Made by a program: the position numbers and the translations under genes. DNA of 64,000 nt. Source: Anarhynchus alexandrinus. Its lineage: Eukaryota > Chordata > Aves > Charadriiformes > Charadriidae. Positions within the stretch are counted from its first letter, which is position 1. Each line of letters begins with the position of its first letter. Under the pieces are notes generated by a model, which saw only the letters and a list, made by a program, of their open reading frames with translations, did not search any database and had not been told where the DNA came from. Below are positions 47,918-61,889 of the stretch, piece by piece. The stretch spans positions 1,127,113 through 1,191,112 of the forward strand of contig VUYV01000020.1 in the NCBI GenBank assembly GCA_008711295.1, written 5' to 3'.

Positions 47918-50900
47918 TCCATCATGATTTAAGAAAGGAAATAAAACTCCAATATTTCAAGTCTTTCATATGGTGATGTGCGCACCGAGGAGCTCTCATA
48001 AAGTCAAAAAGCAGTACAATGAAAATTGGGATCAAATTTTGAAATTTATAAATTTATGAAAATGTATTTCTCAACCCAGAACAAAGAAGATGCCCATGCT
48101 GACATATTTTGCCAGGGGAAATTTCCATTGACATCAATATCTGGTTATTAAAAACAATGCATTGAAACAAAACGCCTTTTAGGATGAAAAACTGTGTTTA
48201 AAAACATTCGAGCCTGTGTGCCTGCAGACACTGGTTTCAGCTGTGGCCCCGCTGGTGGGGTTTGGAGGTAAATAACAATATAATACAGAAGCAGCTTCAC
48301 CGACGTGTCGCTGGCACGTCTGCAGAGGGTGCGATGCAGATGCAGCACTCCAAACACGTATCACCTGGTGAGGTCGTTCTGGACTTACGGCTGGGCCCTT
48401 GGCACCCCTCTCCGTTGCACCACGAAGCCACAGACGCTCATGGAGGTGCTGGGGGGAAGGCAGGTGAGCTCAGGTCTTGCAGGTAGCGCTGGGTGTTGGG
48501 CAGCAGCGACTGATCCCAGCCTTCTCCGCAAGGAATGAGGCGCCCTCTCGGTGTGGTCCTGCTGAGCTTTTCCACATTCCTGGGCCAGGGCAAGTGTTTT
48601 GAAGCTGGCTGTGTCAAATATTGCCAAGAGCAAGGCAAGTCTGCTCTTAGAAAAACAACGGTTATCTATTAGTAAGTATTTCCACTGATTCTCCCCGGGT
48701 CTGAGTGTTGTGCAAACCTGGTGCAGGGAAACTCCTGTCCCGGGCAGCTACGCTAGAGGAAGGAACATAAACCGCAGAGGGACTCCATTCCTGCTAATGA
48801 GACCAGGGTGATGGATGACCAGGCAGTGGGCGAGCATGTCAGAAGGTCAATCAATGGTCTGAGCCGTGGAGTCCGTTTTGTTCTTCCCTTCCACCTTGCT
48901 GTTAACAGTCAGTGAATTTCCTACAGGAACCCCATGGTAAGGGTCCTCAAAACAGCGTCCTATGATCTCAGGGGCAAGCAAACATCAGTCTCAGTCCAAT
49001 TCTTGGACGTCAACTCTGCCCCTTGTTCCCGGATCATTGAGAGCTGCTGGGCTATGCTGCTTGCTTTTCACGGCCTCCTGTTTATCTCACTTTTGGTCCT
49101 GCTCTGTGTTTACAGTTAAGCTGTTCATTCAAGTGCCATATAGTTTGTCAGGATTTGCTGAGGGAGCAAAGGTCTTCAAGCAGAAGATGAGAGCAGAGGA
49201 AAAACAGCCTCTGGCTGCCACGCTTGTCCACGGCTTGCTTCAGAGAGGTTGCTCAAGACGGGCTGGCAGCTAATATGTACAAAAAAAGATAGCAGTAGCA
49301 GTATGTCGGCAAAATTTGGAGGCCTCTGAGACTCCCTGTTGTTGTCGGTTTTGGTTGATTTCCCTGTGCCTTGATGACGATGATGATGCAGTCATTACTG
49401 ATTTTACTTCTGGTATTTTATCAGGAATGTTTTTTATGGTTGCACTAAATTCGGAAATATAGATGGGGTGACTGCTTTTGCCACCTCACCCCAGCCCTTC
49501 ACATTTACAGTCTCCCATATTCGTGCTATAGCTGTGGTAGATCAAAGAATATAAATAGTCATGGGAAGAAATTATGCCTTTTACTTGGACCAAATCCCAC
49601 AGTTAGGAAAAAAGACAAGCTTTTAGGTACCTAAAGGCAGGTTTCCCCTCACTTGCTCATATCCTACAGTAATATAAGACATCAAGATTTAGCATTTTAG
49701 TTCATCAGAGAAGAAAACCTTGGCAGACTGGGCCTTTTTGACAGGATCCTTGATATCTATGAGAGGTAGGCACAGGCCTCCAGCACTGTAAGAATCCCTC
49801 AGTTACTGCTGCTACTGAAATACCATGAAAATATTTGGGATGCAAGAAATTCAAGGCTGTGAGTGAAAGGCAATAACCCGTTGCTTCAGAGGTAAACAGA
49901 AGTGGGAACCCCTGGAGGAGAAGGCTAGCTTAGGCAGGGAGTAAGACAACCCATCTGCATATTAAAGGACGGCAAAAATATTGTGTGAAGGTGGAAAACA
50001 AACAGGTGATTGTTTATACAATTTCAAAGGAACTCTTGAAATAATATTTACGAAGGGTCAGGAGAGGAAAATCCAGCTATTTATCCAGGAAACCATACTG
50101 AATAACACTGGAAACGGCAACAATGCCAGGTGTCAAGACCAGGCATGGGCTTTGTGTTCCAACTACTTCCCTCAGGCTGGTGGTGACGTTAGGGAAGGGT
50201 GGCCTTGAAGGTGGCTCGGGCCTCAGGTTGTGACTCCTGTGGCAAGAGCAGGTCTAAAGAAGCAAACTCCCATGCAGGTTAAGAGCTAGTGCCCTTGGTA
50301 GGCAGTGTGATGTAAACTTGGAGGATTAGAGCTAAGAGGCTGAGGTGAGGGGGTGGCTAGAGGAACCAAATGAATAAACATGCTGGAAATGGAATTATGC
50401 ATTTTGCTCTATTTCCAGCTTGAGAGTTTGAGGAATCACAGTTGGGGTTGCAGGACTGGCCCTAAGTGAAAGTTATCCCTGCCCAGAAGGACCACCTCCA
50501 TCCCACATATACCCAAGGAGTACTTACCGCAGGAACTGTCCGCCCCGTGTCTCTCCTGGCCAGGTCTGTCATTCTGGTGACCCAAGGATTCCCTTATTTC
50601 CCATAGCCCATATTTATGTCCTGAAATCACATCCCCTTTCCCCATTAACCGCTCCCTCCCCAGGCTCACCAGGGAAGGTCAATCACCTCTCCAGGCATTA
50701 ATCAGCTTTCTTGGCAGCCTTCCCCAGGGAGGGGACCTGGTATACTTACGCAGCCCGTGTGCTCTGTGGTCCTGCCAGCCCTACGTAGGCAGCGAGTGAC
50801 ACCTCCTGAGGCTGCCCCTGAGCTGTCCCTTTGGTGGCAAGCTGGGTGACATTTCCACAAAGACCGTTCTTTGTTTTTCCCCTCGAGACGATCCCAAAGA

Positions 50901-53900
50901 TGAAATAATCCAACACACACAACACTAAATTGTGGTGGAGTAGGTGCTGCTGGGGTTGCAGGGAGGGAGTGGAATTGCTCTCACGAAGGTCACTTCAGCC
51001 AGTTTTCCTGTCTGCTTACTGTGGGTAGAAACCCTTCCTTTTCCAAGCACGCATCAAGCAGTGAGCCAGGCCTGGTAAGCCAACCATCACCAATATTTGT
51101 GACGGGTCCATGGCGTTGTGCCATGTAACTCAGGTTGGCAGTACGATTACATGGATGTGCAAGCCCTGGCCTCAAATCCCAAAGAAACCCTTTGTTCCCA
51201 TGCTCTGGAAACTGCACAGCACCAGGCATGCTCTACTCCTTAATGCTTTTTCTCCAGGAAGCTAAGCTGCCTGTCCCTGTGGAGCCATGTCTCTGGAGAT
51301 ATCCTCATTCTCCATGCTGTGGTCAAGGAGTGAAGAGACCACAGTCATCTTTGCTCTGATCTCAGCTTTGGCTCATCACTTATGGCCTGGGAGGGTGCAT
51401 ACATATCACATAGCCACACAAAGACTATGGCCTGGTCCTATGCTCCAACATGGAGGGCTGCATCCTGTGTTGCTCTGTTATGTACATCTAGTGGGGGATC
51501 TGCACATGTTCTGGTAGCTGGGTCTCCAAATGGGTGCATCAATCCTCAGTGGGAGAGTAGCACATGTTTTCAGAGGTCATGACCTCCTCCGGGGCACACC
51601 AGGAAATTTGGGGACAGGACGTCTCACACCCTTTTCTTTCTTAACACAAGGTCACCTCTAGATGAGGTTATGGGCCTTTGGCCTGAGTGGAACTTCCCAC
51701 CTACTGGTTCCCCAACTTAATTGAGAATTAGTTTTCAGTCACTTCCCCTCAGCAGCCACTCTGAGAAGCTCTGGTCCATGAAAACAAAGCACTTGCCTTG
51801 GCCTCATGCTAGAGCTGAACATGCCAAGCAGATAGCCAGTCAGCCGTTTCTTCCCATCACTCCAGTGGGGGATTGCAGGATGCTTTGATCATGTCCTCTG
51901 AGTGAGGACAGCTGGGCTGTAAATCAGGGTCCCTGCTGCTCTGAACTCTTTCCTTCACCCGGCACCATAGAGAGAAGAGACATGTTTTTCCTCTCCATGC
52001 AGGGGTGAGCCAGGGTGAAACCTAGACCTGGCAACTGGGCCAAGAGACCTCTCTATGCCATTCACTTGTTGCTTTTGCAGGAATTTTCCACCTTAAAACC
52101 TCATCTTTCTTCCCCTCTTCCAGGCCAATAATATAGGCAAGAGGTCAGCTTCTTTCCTGTGTAAAGAACAACCACATTACACTTAGACGATAAGCTGAAA
52201 AAGTGCCAAATTTCTTTTTATAGCTTCTTTATTGCTCCCTGTCTGTATATATAGAATGAGGAGAGCTGTGATTTACATGGTGACTTTAAGGCTGCTCTGC
52301 GAAGGAGCCTGGGAATTGCAGAATAGACCGACATCATTTTAAGGCAAACAGGTAATAAAAAAATAAACAAACAGTGGGTAGCTACTGAAGCATGCGTGCT
52401 GCCTCTTCGATCTTAAAAGACATGAAGGCCATGCACATGAGGGCAAGGACAGCGAATTAGTAGGGAAACTCAAGGGAGGCTCAGTACTGCTTCTGATGGT
52501 TACCCAACCTCTACCCAAAGCTCCACTTCTGCAATCACTTTTCCAGTGAGCTCACGACCTCTGTTAAACATGCCATGACCCTGGAGGGGTTGTGTTCAGC
52601 AACTGGGCTCTGAAACAGCCTTCTACTCCAGGCAAATACCCATCTGCTTTTAAGATGGAATTCAATATATTTCTGAAATGTAGCGCCTGTGAGAACTGAG
52701 GACCAGGCTGGGTGAGCCAGGCAGCCCGTACAATCTCACATTCCTCAGCTGGAGGTAGGTAGGGAATGTGTACAATCCTTGTACAAATCGGGACTACAGT
52801 CAATGTTATGCTGGACTTTTCTCTCCCCCTCTCCGGCTGTCACCCTGTATCACCCTCCTCATTTGAAGTTCCCAGGTCACTCTTTTCAGTTCCAGAGGGG
52901 TTTTGTCCAGCAGACAAAACATTAATTAGAGGCTGTGTTGATACTATCACACTCATTTTGTGTCCTTGCAGATGCCAAGCGAGTGAAACAACCTCCTTGG
53001 CTGTGCAGTCCCCAGAGGGCTGCCGATCCCCTCTCCACATTCCACCTGGTGCAGGAAAACACCAGACACCCGTAACCTTTGTCTTCATTTGAGTGTCCCT
53101 ACTTCTACAAAAGCACCATGCTCCACAACTTCTCTAGTCGGGTGGGCAGGTTATGCGTTCGTATCCAGGCCCAGAGAAGCTCAGGATCTAGGCTAGGAGG
53201 ATAGGGCTTCCCTGGGGGCTGTGAGGGACTTTTCATCTCTCGCACCATGCTTTCTGGCATCAGCATTAAATCCTGATGTCGGCCCTCAATCAAATGAGGC
53301 TGGCTTTTGGACCGGAGTAATTTCATTTACCGCCATGTATTTGACAGGAGGCTGACTGGCTCATTGCTTTGCTCATGGTGCTGCCCCTGAAGTGTGTTCA
53401 TCTGCTGACCCCTAAAGTTGCCACGAAACCAGCCTACCTCTCTTTGGGTCTCACTCCCAAGTTCAGTGACAGAGAAGGGAATGACCAGGTCTAGTCACCA
53501 CTTGGCACTGAGGTTTGCTTGACCCTCTGGGTCTCCAAGGGCTGCACACAGGCGTTAGGATTTCTTGTTCTTGGGACCTGCCTTACAGAAAGATGGGTGA
53601 AGGGAACAATTCTCTGGGTCCTTCCTGCTGCAAACATGGGCTTTTCTGGTCACTGCTGCCAGATGTGACCCCCACTCAGCACACTCTGAAGGATTCTTTG
53701 AAGCAACAGAGTGTGTTTGAAGCACTGAGGAGCATTTTAGCTCGCGGTTCTTGCATGAAGGTGCTGGAGACGTGAATTTCAGTGTCTTTTGGGCAATTTG
53801 AAAATCTCAGTCCTGAGATTTAGAGTGAAGATGGAATGAAAAGGTAACACGCAGGACGTACAAGGAAGTCTCCGCTTCCTCCCCAGCAGCAGTTTCCCAC

Positions 53901-56062
53901 AGACAAACAGGACACGTCCGCCATGCAGAAAAATGACAACAGTAAACTCTGCCCATGCCATTGGCCAGCGCTGTGTTTTGAAGAGGCAGGAAAACCCGTC
54001 ACGCTGGTGCAGCTGCCCGATGAGAGCAGGTGATTAGAGCACAACAGGCAGCCCTGCAAAACCACCAGGCTGATGCCAGAATCCTGCAGTTGCTGCGGAC
54101 CATGTCTGAGTCATGTGCAGGGTCCAGAGACTTCCCTTGTGGTGCAGAAAATGAGCAAGGCTTTCCTCTAAGTGCTTCATTCTTCCTGGTGCAAATTGCT
54201 GTTGTGACCTCCAGGTGCAGGCACATCAATTATGAAACCGCAAAAATTAATGCCTGACCCTTCTAACAAAGTACCAGCAGAGGGAACGCACAGGAAACAT
54301 CCTGAGCCGTGAAAGAAACTCAAAGTCACTCAACCAAGCAAAACCCAGGCAGAGCAGGTAACACTGGAGATGGCAACCGCGCTGTATCGTGCCCCCAGGC
54401 GAGCACGTCCAAAGGCGTGCACAATTCTTAGGGCATCCGCAGGGCTTGCACACACTCCCTTTGAAGACTCTGTATCTGTCTTTCTGCAGCTACTCAATGT
54501 TACGTCATCATTTGATCTCAAGGGGTTGCTAATGAGCTTTGGGCATGCTCTGTTCCTGAAAAGGCCCGATGGGACGTCCCAGCTACAACATGTGCTGCTC
54601 GGGGCTGGAGGCAAAGGGTTAGAGCTCAGAATCCAAATCCGGGATGCAAGTGCAGCACTGAGTGCACCAACAGACCTGCCAGCTTGCAGCACTGGTGACA
54701 TGCTGCCACGTAAGTACAACATAGCTCCGTGCAAAGGCCAGACTTTGCTTTCCTCTCCCCTGATATGAAACAAATGTCTATTCCAGAATTTTATGGGAGT
54801 GACTCCTGGTCTTGTCTAAAGAAAAATTAGAATTAGTTTTGTTCTGAAAGATGTACATAGTCAGGGATAAGCTGTGCACAGGTCTCATCTCTGGAGACTT
54901 TTATCCTACCTGTAACAACATCACTTTTGAGAACTTTCCAATAGGACATTTGGCAACGTGGGTCTGTCTGAAAGCTGCAGGACAAGGGCATCGCTGAGTG
55001 TCTCTGACTGTGCAGGTGGGACCATTCCCCTTGTGTGTAGATTCATGTACCAAACAAACCCCGCATTGTTATGTAGAGGGTATCATCAAAAACTGTGTAT
55101 GTCCCAAATCCTACCCAGCGGTTTGGTTTTCCCCAAGAGGCATTTGGAACCATCTGTGAATCTTACATCTTTCATGATCTCAGGGTGAAACCATGCTGAG
55201 ATGCCTTCTTGCAGAGCACAGAGACAGGAAGCAGAGATCCCCGTGCTCCACTGGACACCGCCTGCAAGCAGCAGGTGATCTTCACTGTAGGGATGCAGGA
55301 GAGCTGGCTACCTTTCTCAGGGGATCTGCTTGCCCCTTTGCCGGTTGCTGCCATACACATTAGGCAGCCGGCTGCCGCCTGCTGACACGGGGCACCCACA
55401 TCACCTCGCTCGCTGACTCAGGCCTGCTGCAAGTGATAAGCGAGGAGGATAGTGGGTCTTTCTATCCTGGTGTGATTTCTCCCGGCAGCCAATACGACAG
55501 AAGGATGGCTCACCACGACACATGTTTACTCCCCAGGTGTGGCTCCCCGAACGCCACCTCTGCCAAGGCAGGCAGATCACGGGGCTGTGCAGGGGTTCCA
55601 GGCAGAGTCCATAGGGCACGGGTACACACGCGCGGGGCTCCTCGCACGTTCTCAGTCATGTTGTGGGCATGCCGGTGAAAGCAGGGGGCATGCTGGTCTG
55701 CTTAGTTGCTGGTGGCATGCAAGCGGGGCCCAGGGTCTCCCAGTGGTGGTGGTGCTCATGGGGTGCTGTGGACATTTTGTTATTCCCCAAATGTAACAGG
55801 CTGCCCTAACACTTGGGGATGTTCTCGATGATGAAGTCACAGGGCCACGTGTGATCTCGACAAACATAGGATCACTCTGGGGCCAGGCTGTGCAAGCATT
55901 TAGTGCATAAGGCATTTCGTCTTGGGAGGTCTGTCATCGCTTGACAAGTGAGATGTATTTGAGTTTCTGGTGAACTTATGTTCACGTAAAAGAATAAAAA
56001 AGACCTATCGGATCATACACAGCACATAAGAACGTAGTGATGGCCTCACTAGCTCTGACCTA
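47918..56062. other. Intergenic, no gene seen
   Basis: No exon, RNA gene or clear repeat recognised over this span. Short GATG/GACGATGATG repeat near 49377-49389. Frames are short and overlapping. Confidence 0.6.
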
Positions 56063-56126
56063 AATCATAGAATCATAGAATGGTTTAGGTTGGAAAGGAC
56101 CTTGAAGATCATCGAGTTCCAACCCT
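56063..56126 (-). mobile_element. CR1 LINE 3' tail, minus strand
   Basis: Reads 'aatcatagaatcatagaatg', 'gtttaggttggaaaggacct' and 'tgaagatcatcgagttccaa', the reverse strand of the CR1 end with two tail repeat units. It breaks off after 'ccaaccctg'. Confidence 0.88.
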
Positions 56127-56449
56127 GTTCACACAGGGCTAGGTGGGGAGACCCAGGTGGTCAGGCAGGTTGGAGCAGAGAGTGATGAGGTGTGGGAAAG
56201 GATGAGACAGAGGCACCAGGGGACATGTGCCCTGGCTGCTGAGCCTGAAGACACCTGGGATGCTCAGCCCGAGCGTGCAGTGTGCTGGTGGAGCACGGGT
56301 GAGGAGCCCGCATGTGGCCAGGTGTCTTCTTCACAGGCTGCAGCCTCTGTGAACATACACCCATTTCAAAGCACTGCCTGACCACAGGCACAGGTAGGAA
56401 AGAGTAATAGCTGCCAGGAGGCTGGGGAACCCGGGGTAACTCAGGAGCA

Positions 56450-56690
56450 CGCACGTTTCGTTATTGCTGGGTTGGCTTGGCACAGGGAAGAACTTTATAA
56501 CTGACAGCAGGTTTGCCAGAGCAGTTAAACAGAGCAGTGTGACAATAGAAATAAGCATTTCAAATATTTGATTTTGCCTTGTAATTCCGTGCAGGCTGCT
56601 CCCAATTAACAAGGGGAATTTTGTCAAGCCTAAAGCGACTTTGATATGGTAGATAAATTCTCAGCTCTTGGTGTTTAAAATTTCTCCCCC
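56450..56690. promoter_or_regulatory. Candidate conserved noncoding element
   Basis: AT-rich, low-CpG unique sequence with 'caatagaaataagcatttc', 'tgattttgccttgtaattcc', 'cccaattaacaagg' and 'aaagcgactttgatatgg'. The density of homeodomain-like words and lack of repeats or frames suggest a possible enhancer. Weak call. Confidence 0.25.
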
Positions 56691-59600
56691 TGTCTCCCTC
56701 AGCAAAAAAACAATATTTTTTTTTAAGTGGCATGTGTGGACAGTAGAAAGCTTGAGCAAGGGAGTGGTTCTTGTCTCTTCTGCAAGTAGCGCTAGGGCTA
56801 GGGCATGAAAAGTTAAGGAGGATAGAAGTTCCTCATGTTTTTAAAGCTACAATTTTATAAAAACAGTTTATCAATGGTAAAATCAGCCTCAGCATAATGC
56901 TTCCGATATTTTATCCAGACACTTATCAGGAACCATGCTGATGTCCTGATCTCACAAACCCGTCTTGGTTGCTGAAGCTGACTCCAGCGTGATTTGTCCT
57001 GCCGCTGTGCTCAGCGGACAAGTGGCCTGCAGAGTTCCCACCCCAGTAGGGTATTTTGACAGACTGCACCTGTCAGCCTGATTTACAAAGGTGCTTTTGA
57101 GCACATTCATGTGTCGTGGTTGTTTGACATAATGGAGGACTGGATGCGAAAGGGTCTTTCCGCTGCTCTGCTCTGTTCTCTGATATCCGGACTTCCAGGT
57201 GAGCTTGTCATTGCTGATTTAATGCCTACCAGGGAGGTTGGCATCCCAGCTCATCTGGGCTTGTTTTACCTCAAAGTACAACCTTCTGGGAAGGTCCTTC
57301 TCTTCATGCGGATAGATACCTTTACAGCAATGCCTGGGGCCTTTCTCTGTAGGGCTCAGAAGCCCCTAAGCCCTAGATACAAAAACCCAACAGTTGCAGC
57401 GTTTTCCACAGGTGCAGAGCCTAAATGGGAATTCAGACATGCTTCCAGTCCCACAGAAGTTCAGTCCTATTCTCTGCTGGCAGAAAAATCAATGCAGACA
57501 TCTATGATTTTGGGAAGACACAGAGATAAAGGTTGCTTCTCAAAGCTGACATTTTCGATCCTCATGGCTAGGATCTACTTTTGGAGACAAGCAGTGCAGG
57601 GAGGAGGTGGCATTGCCTTTGGTTGACCTAAAGACAGAGGGAGTTGGCCTGGAGGTGGCAGAGGCCTGAAGAATCTGTCAGTGCTTGTCTCTGAGAAGAT
57701 GAAGGTTGCAGTGGTGCTTGTTTCGTCACCCCTACACATCAGAACTCCCCAGTCAATGGGTTGGTTACTAATTTCCACCCTGGTGGAACCAGCAGTGCTC
57801 ACTGATCATAGTAAATGGGGGCTGAGATGTTACGTACTTGGCATTTGCAGCTGCTGCTGTAAAACAGTAAAAAACTCAACTGAAAGAGAACAAGACCAGC
57901 TTCTGTGAGCCCCCCGGCAGGTGTCCAGCTTGCTGGGGCAAGGGCAGATGCAGAGAAGCAAGGCAAGAATACGTGTTGACAACCCTGCTTGAGACTTGTG
58001 TGAAGGGTACCATTAGCAGCATATTCTCAAGCAGGCAAAGACGAGGGGAAGTCTTGTTGTAGCAGATGGCTAGAGGACACGTCATTGCCTTCCTCTTCCC
58101 TGCTTCACTTTCCAGACCAGTTGCATACACCAAAACACTCGGTCTTGAAGAAAGAGTAGGCATCACAGAAACAAGCCCATAACTTTCTCCATCGTTAGCC
58201 TGGGTCCCCATTCTGTCTGGGAGCCTGACCAACCTCCTTTTGGCAAGGCAGGTCTATGGACAAATAGGAGTGAGGAGGAGAGTCTGCCTCCCTGGGAGTC
58301 GTGGCTGAGATTGTGAAAGGCAAAAGGCTGCTCTTCTCACCATTGCTGGAAAATTACAGCATTATTTTGCTCTCACTGTTGTCATTTACACACCAGTGTG
58401 ACTCTCCTAACTTCAGTGGCACCCTGGATGGGAACAGCCTCCTTGTCAGCAAGGCAAAAAACATTTAGCTTGTGAAAACACCAGTGGGAATGTGTTGTGG
58501 TTTTACCAGCAAATAGTCTGGAATGGTTTCCCCATGTTATGGATGGTCTCCAGGCACTGCATGATCATGGTGGCCCCAGGCCTGTTTGTGGAGTGGAAGG
58601 ATGTTCCCACCCCTCCTTTATTCCCATTCTCTGTGGGATTTTCCCAGCTCATCTTCCATGATCAGGATTCTGCCCTTCCTTTTATTGAGCTGCACAAAAG
58701 GGCAACAGATCACCCACATGGGAGAAGCAAGGAGGGAGCAGAATAAAGAAGTCTTCACGGATGCTGTTTGAAATTCCCAGGATGCCACCTGGGTCTTCTC
58801 AGGCTGCAACACGGCAAACACCAGTGCAATGCCCGAAGTGTGAGATGTCACGGTCCACCTCGCAACCAGCCTGTCACCCCGGACGGAGGGACGGGAAATA
58901 GCAGGGTGCGCTCAGCTCTCAGCAGTGCTGTTGACAGGCTGGAATAAGCCTCAGGGAATGACTCTGGATCTCTACCAGTGACTGGAGAATTTGGATCAGC
59001 ACAGCAGAAGGGGCAAACAGAGAGATGGGTTGCTGGTATAAGGGCTTCAGTATGCCACAGGGGCAACAGGTCGTCACATCAAAACCTGTCTCGGATCTGT
59101 TAGTGAATATTTCTAAAGGAAGGGTTCACAGAGAGGCAGGAGGTGTAGAAAACTTCCCCCCAGGCAATGCGCTGCCTGGGTGCCCGTGTGAGCCTGTGTT
59201 CGGAGAAACATACGGCACTAATGCAGAGACCGTGCTCTAACAACTGTGGGGTGACAATGGAGTAAGGCATAGGAGGGGAGGTTCAGAGTCACAGGTTTGC
59301 CACAAGCTTTGGTGAACAGTGCCACTTTTCCAGGCTTTCTAGGTTTAGTATTTGCTTTTGTGAGGGGTGCATGCAGCTGAAGATGCATGGCACGACAAGC
59401 ATACAAACCTCTCCCTGCCAGTTATTCTCGATACCAGGTTGTGCTATATATACTGCTGCTGCTGCTTTTGTCTTTTCACCCTGTTCTACAGGTTTCCATG
59501 GCAGGATTTCAAAGCTTGAGAACAGAGGCTGCCCTGGTGAATTTTCCATCAAAGACACATTAGGAAACACCTCTCAGGAGGATGATGGTCATGACTTTTT

Positions 59601-61838
59601 AATCGACAGCAACAGCCCTGGGGACCATTAATTCGAGTCCCCCAGCAAATTCCCGATTTCCTTTGCCATTACCAAAAAGCATCTTCGCTTAACTCAAGCC
59701 CTGTGCTGGTTTCCGGCCCTGCTGGGTTTTATTCTGCTGCTTCCAATACTGCCTGCGTCCTGGAGGTCAGGGCAGCTGAAGGAGTTAAAGCAACCAGCCA
59801 GGAGAATTCAGACATGCAAGAGCTGCCGAAACACACGTAGAGAGGCAGCTGGCTGGCACATGACCCACTGAACAGATCAAACAATGCTGCCAGGAGCCAA
59901 GAACAATTTCCAGTACCTGCTGCAGTGTCCATATCTTCCCTGGGTCCCACCCCCCATCCTTCCTTTTATAGCCAAGTCAGAGCAATATCCTCCAGCGTTA
60001 CTGAAGTGACACGCACCTGGTTCTGAGCACATGTGCCTCACAAGGTGACAGCTGTTCGTGATTAGGCAATGTTTATGCCACTTACGTCCCTGACGGCATT
60101 TGAGTCAACAGATCACTTGGTGAGAGCGCATGTGCATCCACTGAAACCAAACTGCCAGAGCCACAGGGGTGTAAACCAGCGCTTCACCTTGCATGTGTTA
60201 TAGATTCCCTTCCCTTTTCTCCTAATCGAAGATCTGACTCACACTCAACATTGACAAAGCAGACAAACACCGAGGGCAGCTGGTTTGCAGAGGCAACAAA
60301 ATCACCATAAACTACTGCCTACCTTCCCAAAGCCACAGCACAAAAAAAACCCCAAGATGTTAACTGTTGCTGAGGGTAGATTTGGGATGCTGGGGTGGGC
60401 AGAAGAGTTGGAGAGTATGTTTTCCCCCCACTCTAGATGCAAAAAGAGCAGCAAGATTGACTCCTGTACCCCATTTGTCCCAGCAGTTTGTTCCAGGGAA
60501 ACAAAGTTCATTTTTCTCTACCATGTTGAGAAGCTTTGGGCTAGTTCTGGGCAGGGACCTTTACAAACCAGTTTCTGAACACCTGAGCAGCATAAGGGCA
60601 TGTATGGTTGTTTTCAGAGAAAAGGTGGAATGCCTTGCTCTGCTGAAGTTTGGGGTGGTTTATTTTTCCTTTCACTTTTGGTTTGTATCTTTGAAAGATG
60701 AAAAAAGGTCTCTGAAGAAATGACCTTACACTTGGAGTAGAGAGACATGTGATGTCTTCTTGTAGAAGCTCACTCCATGCATGAGCCTGTGACTGTTCCA
60801 GCCAGCTGGAGCAAGGTTCATCTTGCAGTTGAGATTTCCTGAATGCTGGAGAAGTCAAGCTGTCAGCCACGATGTTCATCTCAAGTGGTAGCTGGTCCTT
60901 CGGTTATCCTGGCCCTTGCAGTGGGACATCTTGTAGTTAATGGCTTTGACCTTGAACTTAGCTGGGTATAGTATGGGAAGCCACGCAAGAGATCTCAGCT
61001 GTCCTGGGGACAGCCTATCCTGTGGTGGCTCTGTACTGCAAGGAGTTCTTAACGCTTTGAAGGTTTTATGCCCTGCCACATTGCATAGGTTTGATCACTG
61101 TGTAATCAAATCATGGTGGGAAATAAGACAGAGCAAACTCTTGCAGTCCTGCCCGTTGTGAGGGCTGGCTCTGCTGGCTGCAATGTGGCTGCCACTCTAC
61201 ATCAGTCCAATGTCACTGCACGCTCTGCTCTCCAAAGGGAGTGGAAATCTTTTCAGTGATTTTGGATAAAGCTCTGAGCTAACTGGAACCTAATAGCTAT
61301 CCTTTGTAGTAATTAGGAGTTGCTCCTTTTCTCTAGCCAGAGACAAGGGACAGTGACATTGAGAAGGAAATCCTGCCAGGGCTAAAGACCGTTCTGAAGG
61401 GCGATGGGCTGCAGGGGCTAAATTCTGCCCTAAGCTGCCTGCTTTGCTTGTTGTCGCACACGGAAAGTGGGAAAAACACAAATTGGCCATTTGTGCATCG
61501 CTATCCCCTGCTTGCCCCTTTGGGTCTGGTTCTGGCAGTGTGATGGGTGAAACTGGAGAAGCAGGGTCAGGTTGCAGGAGGCCAGAGCTGGCTGCTGGGA
61601 GACACGGGGCAGCTCCATTTGTCTTGGCATTACTGAAGTCAATGGGATTTTGGCCATAGTCTTCAACAGGGCTAGGATTTCGCTGAGCATGCCTAAGAAA
61701 GCACTGTAGCATACAGTTGTGTTGTCTGCCATGACATTTACTGCTAGTGAAACCAGTGTACCCCCTGTCCCACTTGTCTCCTTGTCTCTATCTTCATAGC
61801 TCTTCACCTGTGGCTTTTCCCCCTCACCTACTGTCTTG

Positions 61839-61889
61839 TCTCTATCTATCTATCTATCTTGTCTCTATCTATCTATCTATCTATCTATC
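61839..61889. repeat. CTAT tetranucleotide microsatellite
   Basis: Two blocks of CTAT units separated by CTTGTCT, the second with seven units. Simple tandem repeat, likely polymorphic. Confidence 0.92.

Noticed and set aside
57111..57626. 171-codon plus-strand open frame with a hydrophobic start
   Set aside because: The hydrophobic stretch near residues 18-28 could pass for a signal peptide, but no known domain, splice site pair or promoter supports it.
61839..61889. CTAT repeat considered as a possible CRISPR-like or satellite array
   Set aside because: The unit is four bases with no spacers; it is a plain microsatellite in a vertebrate genome.
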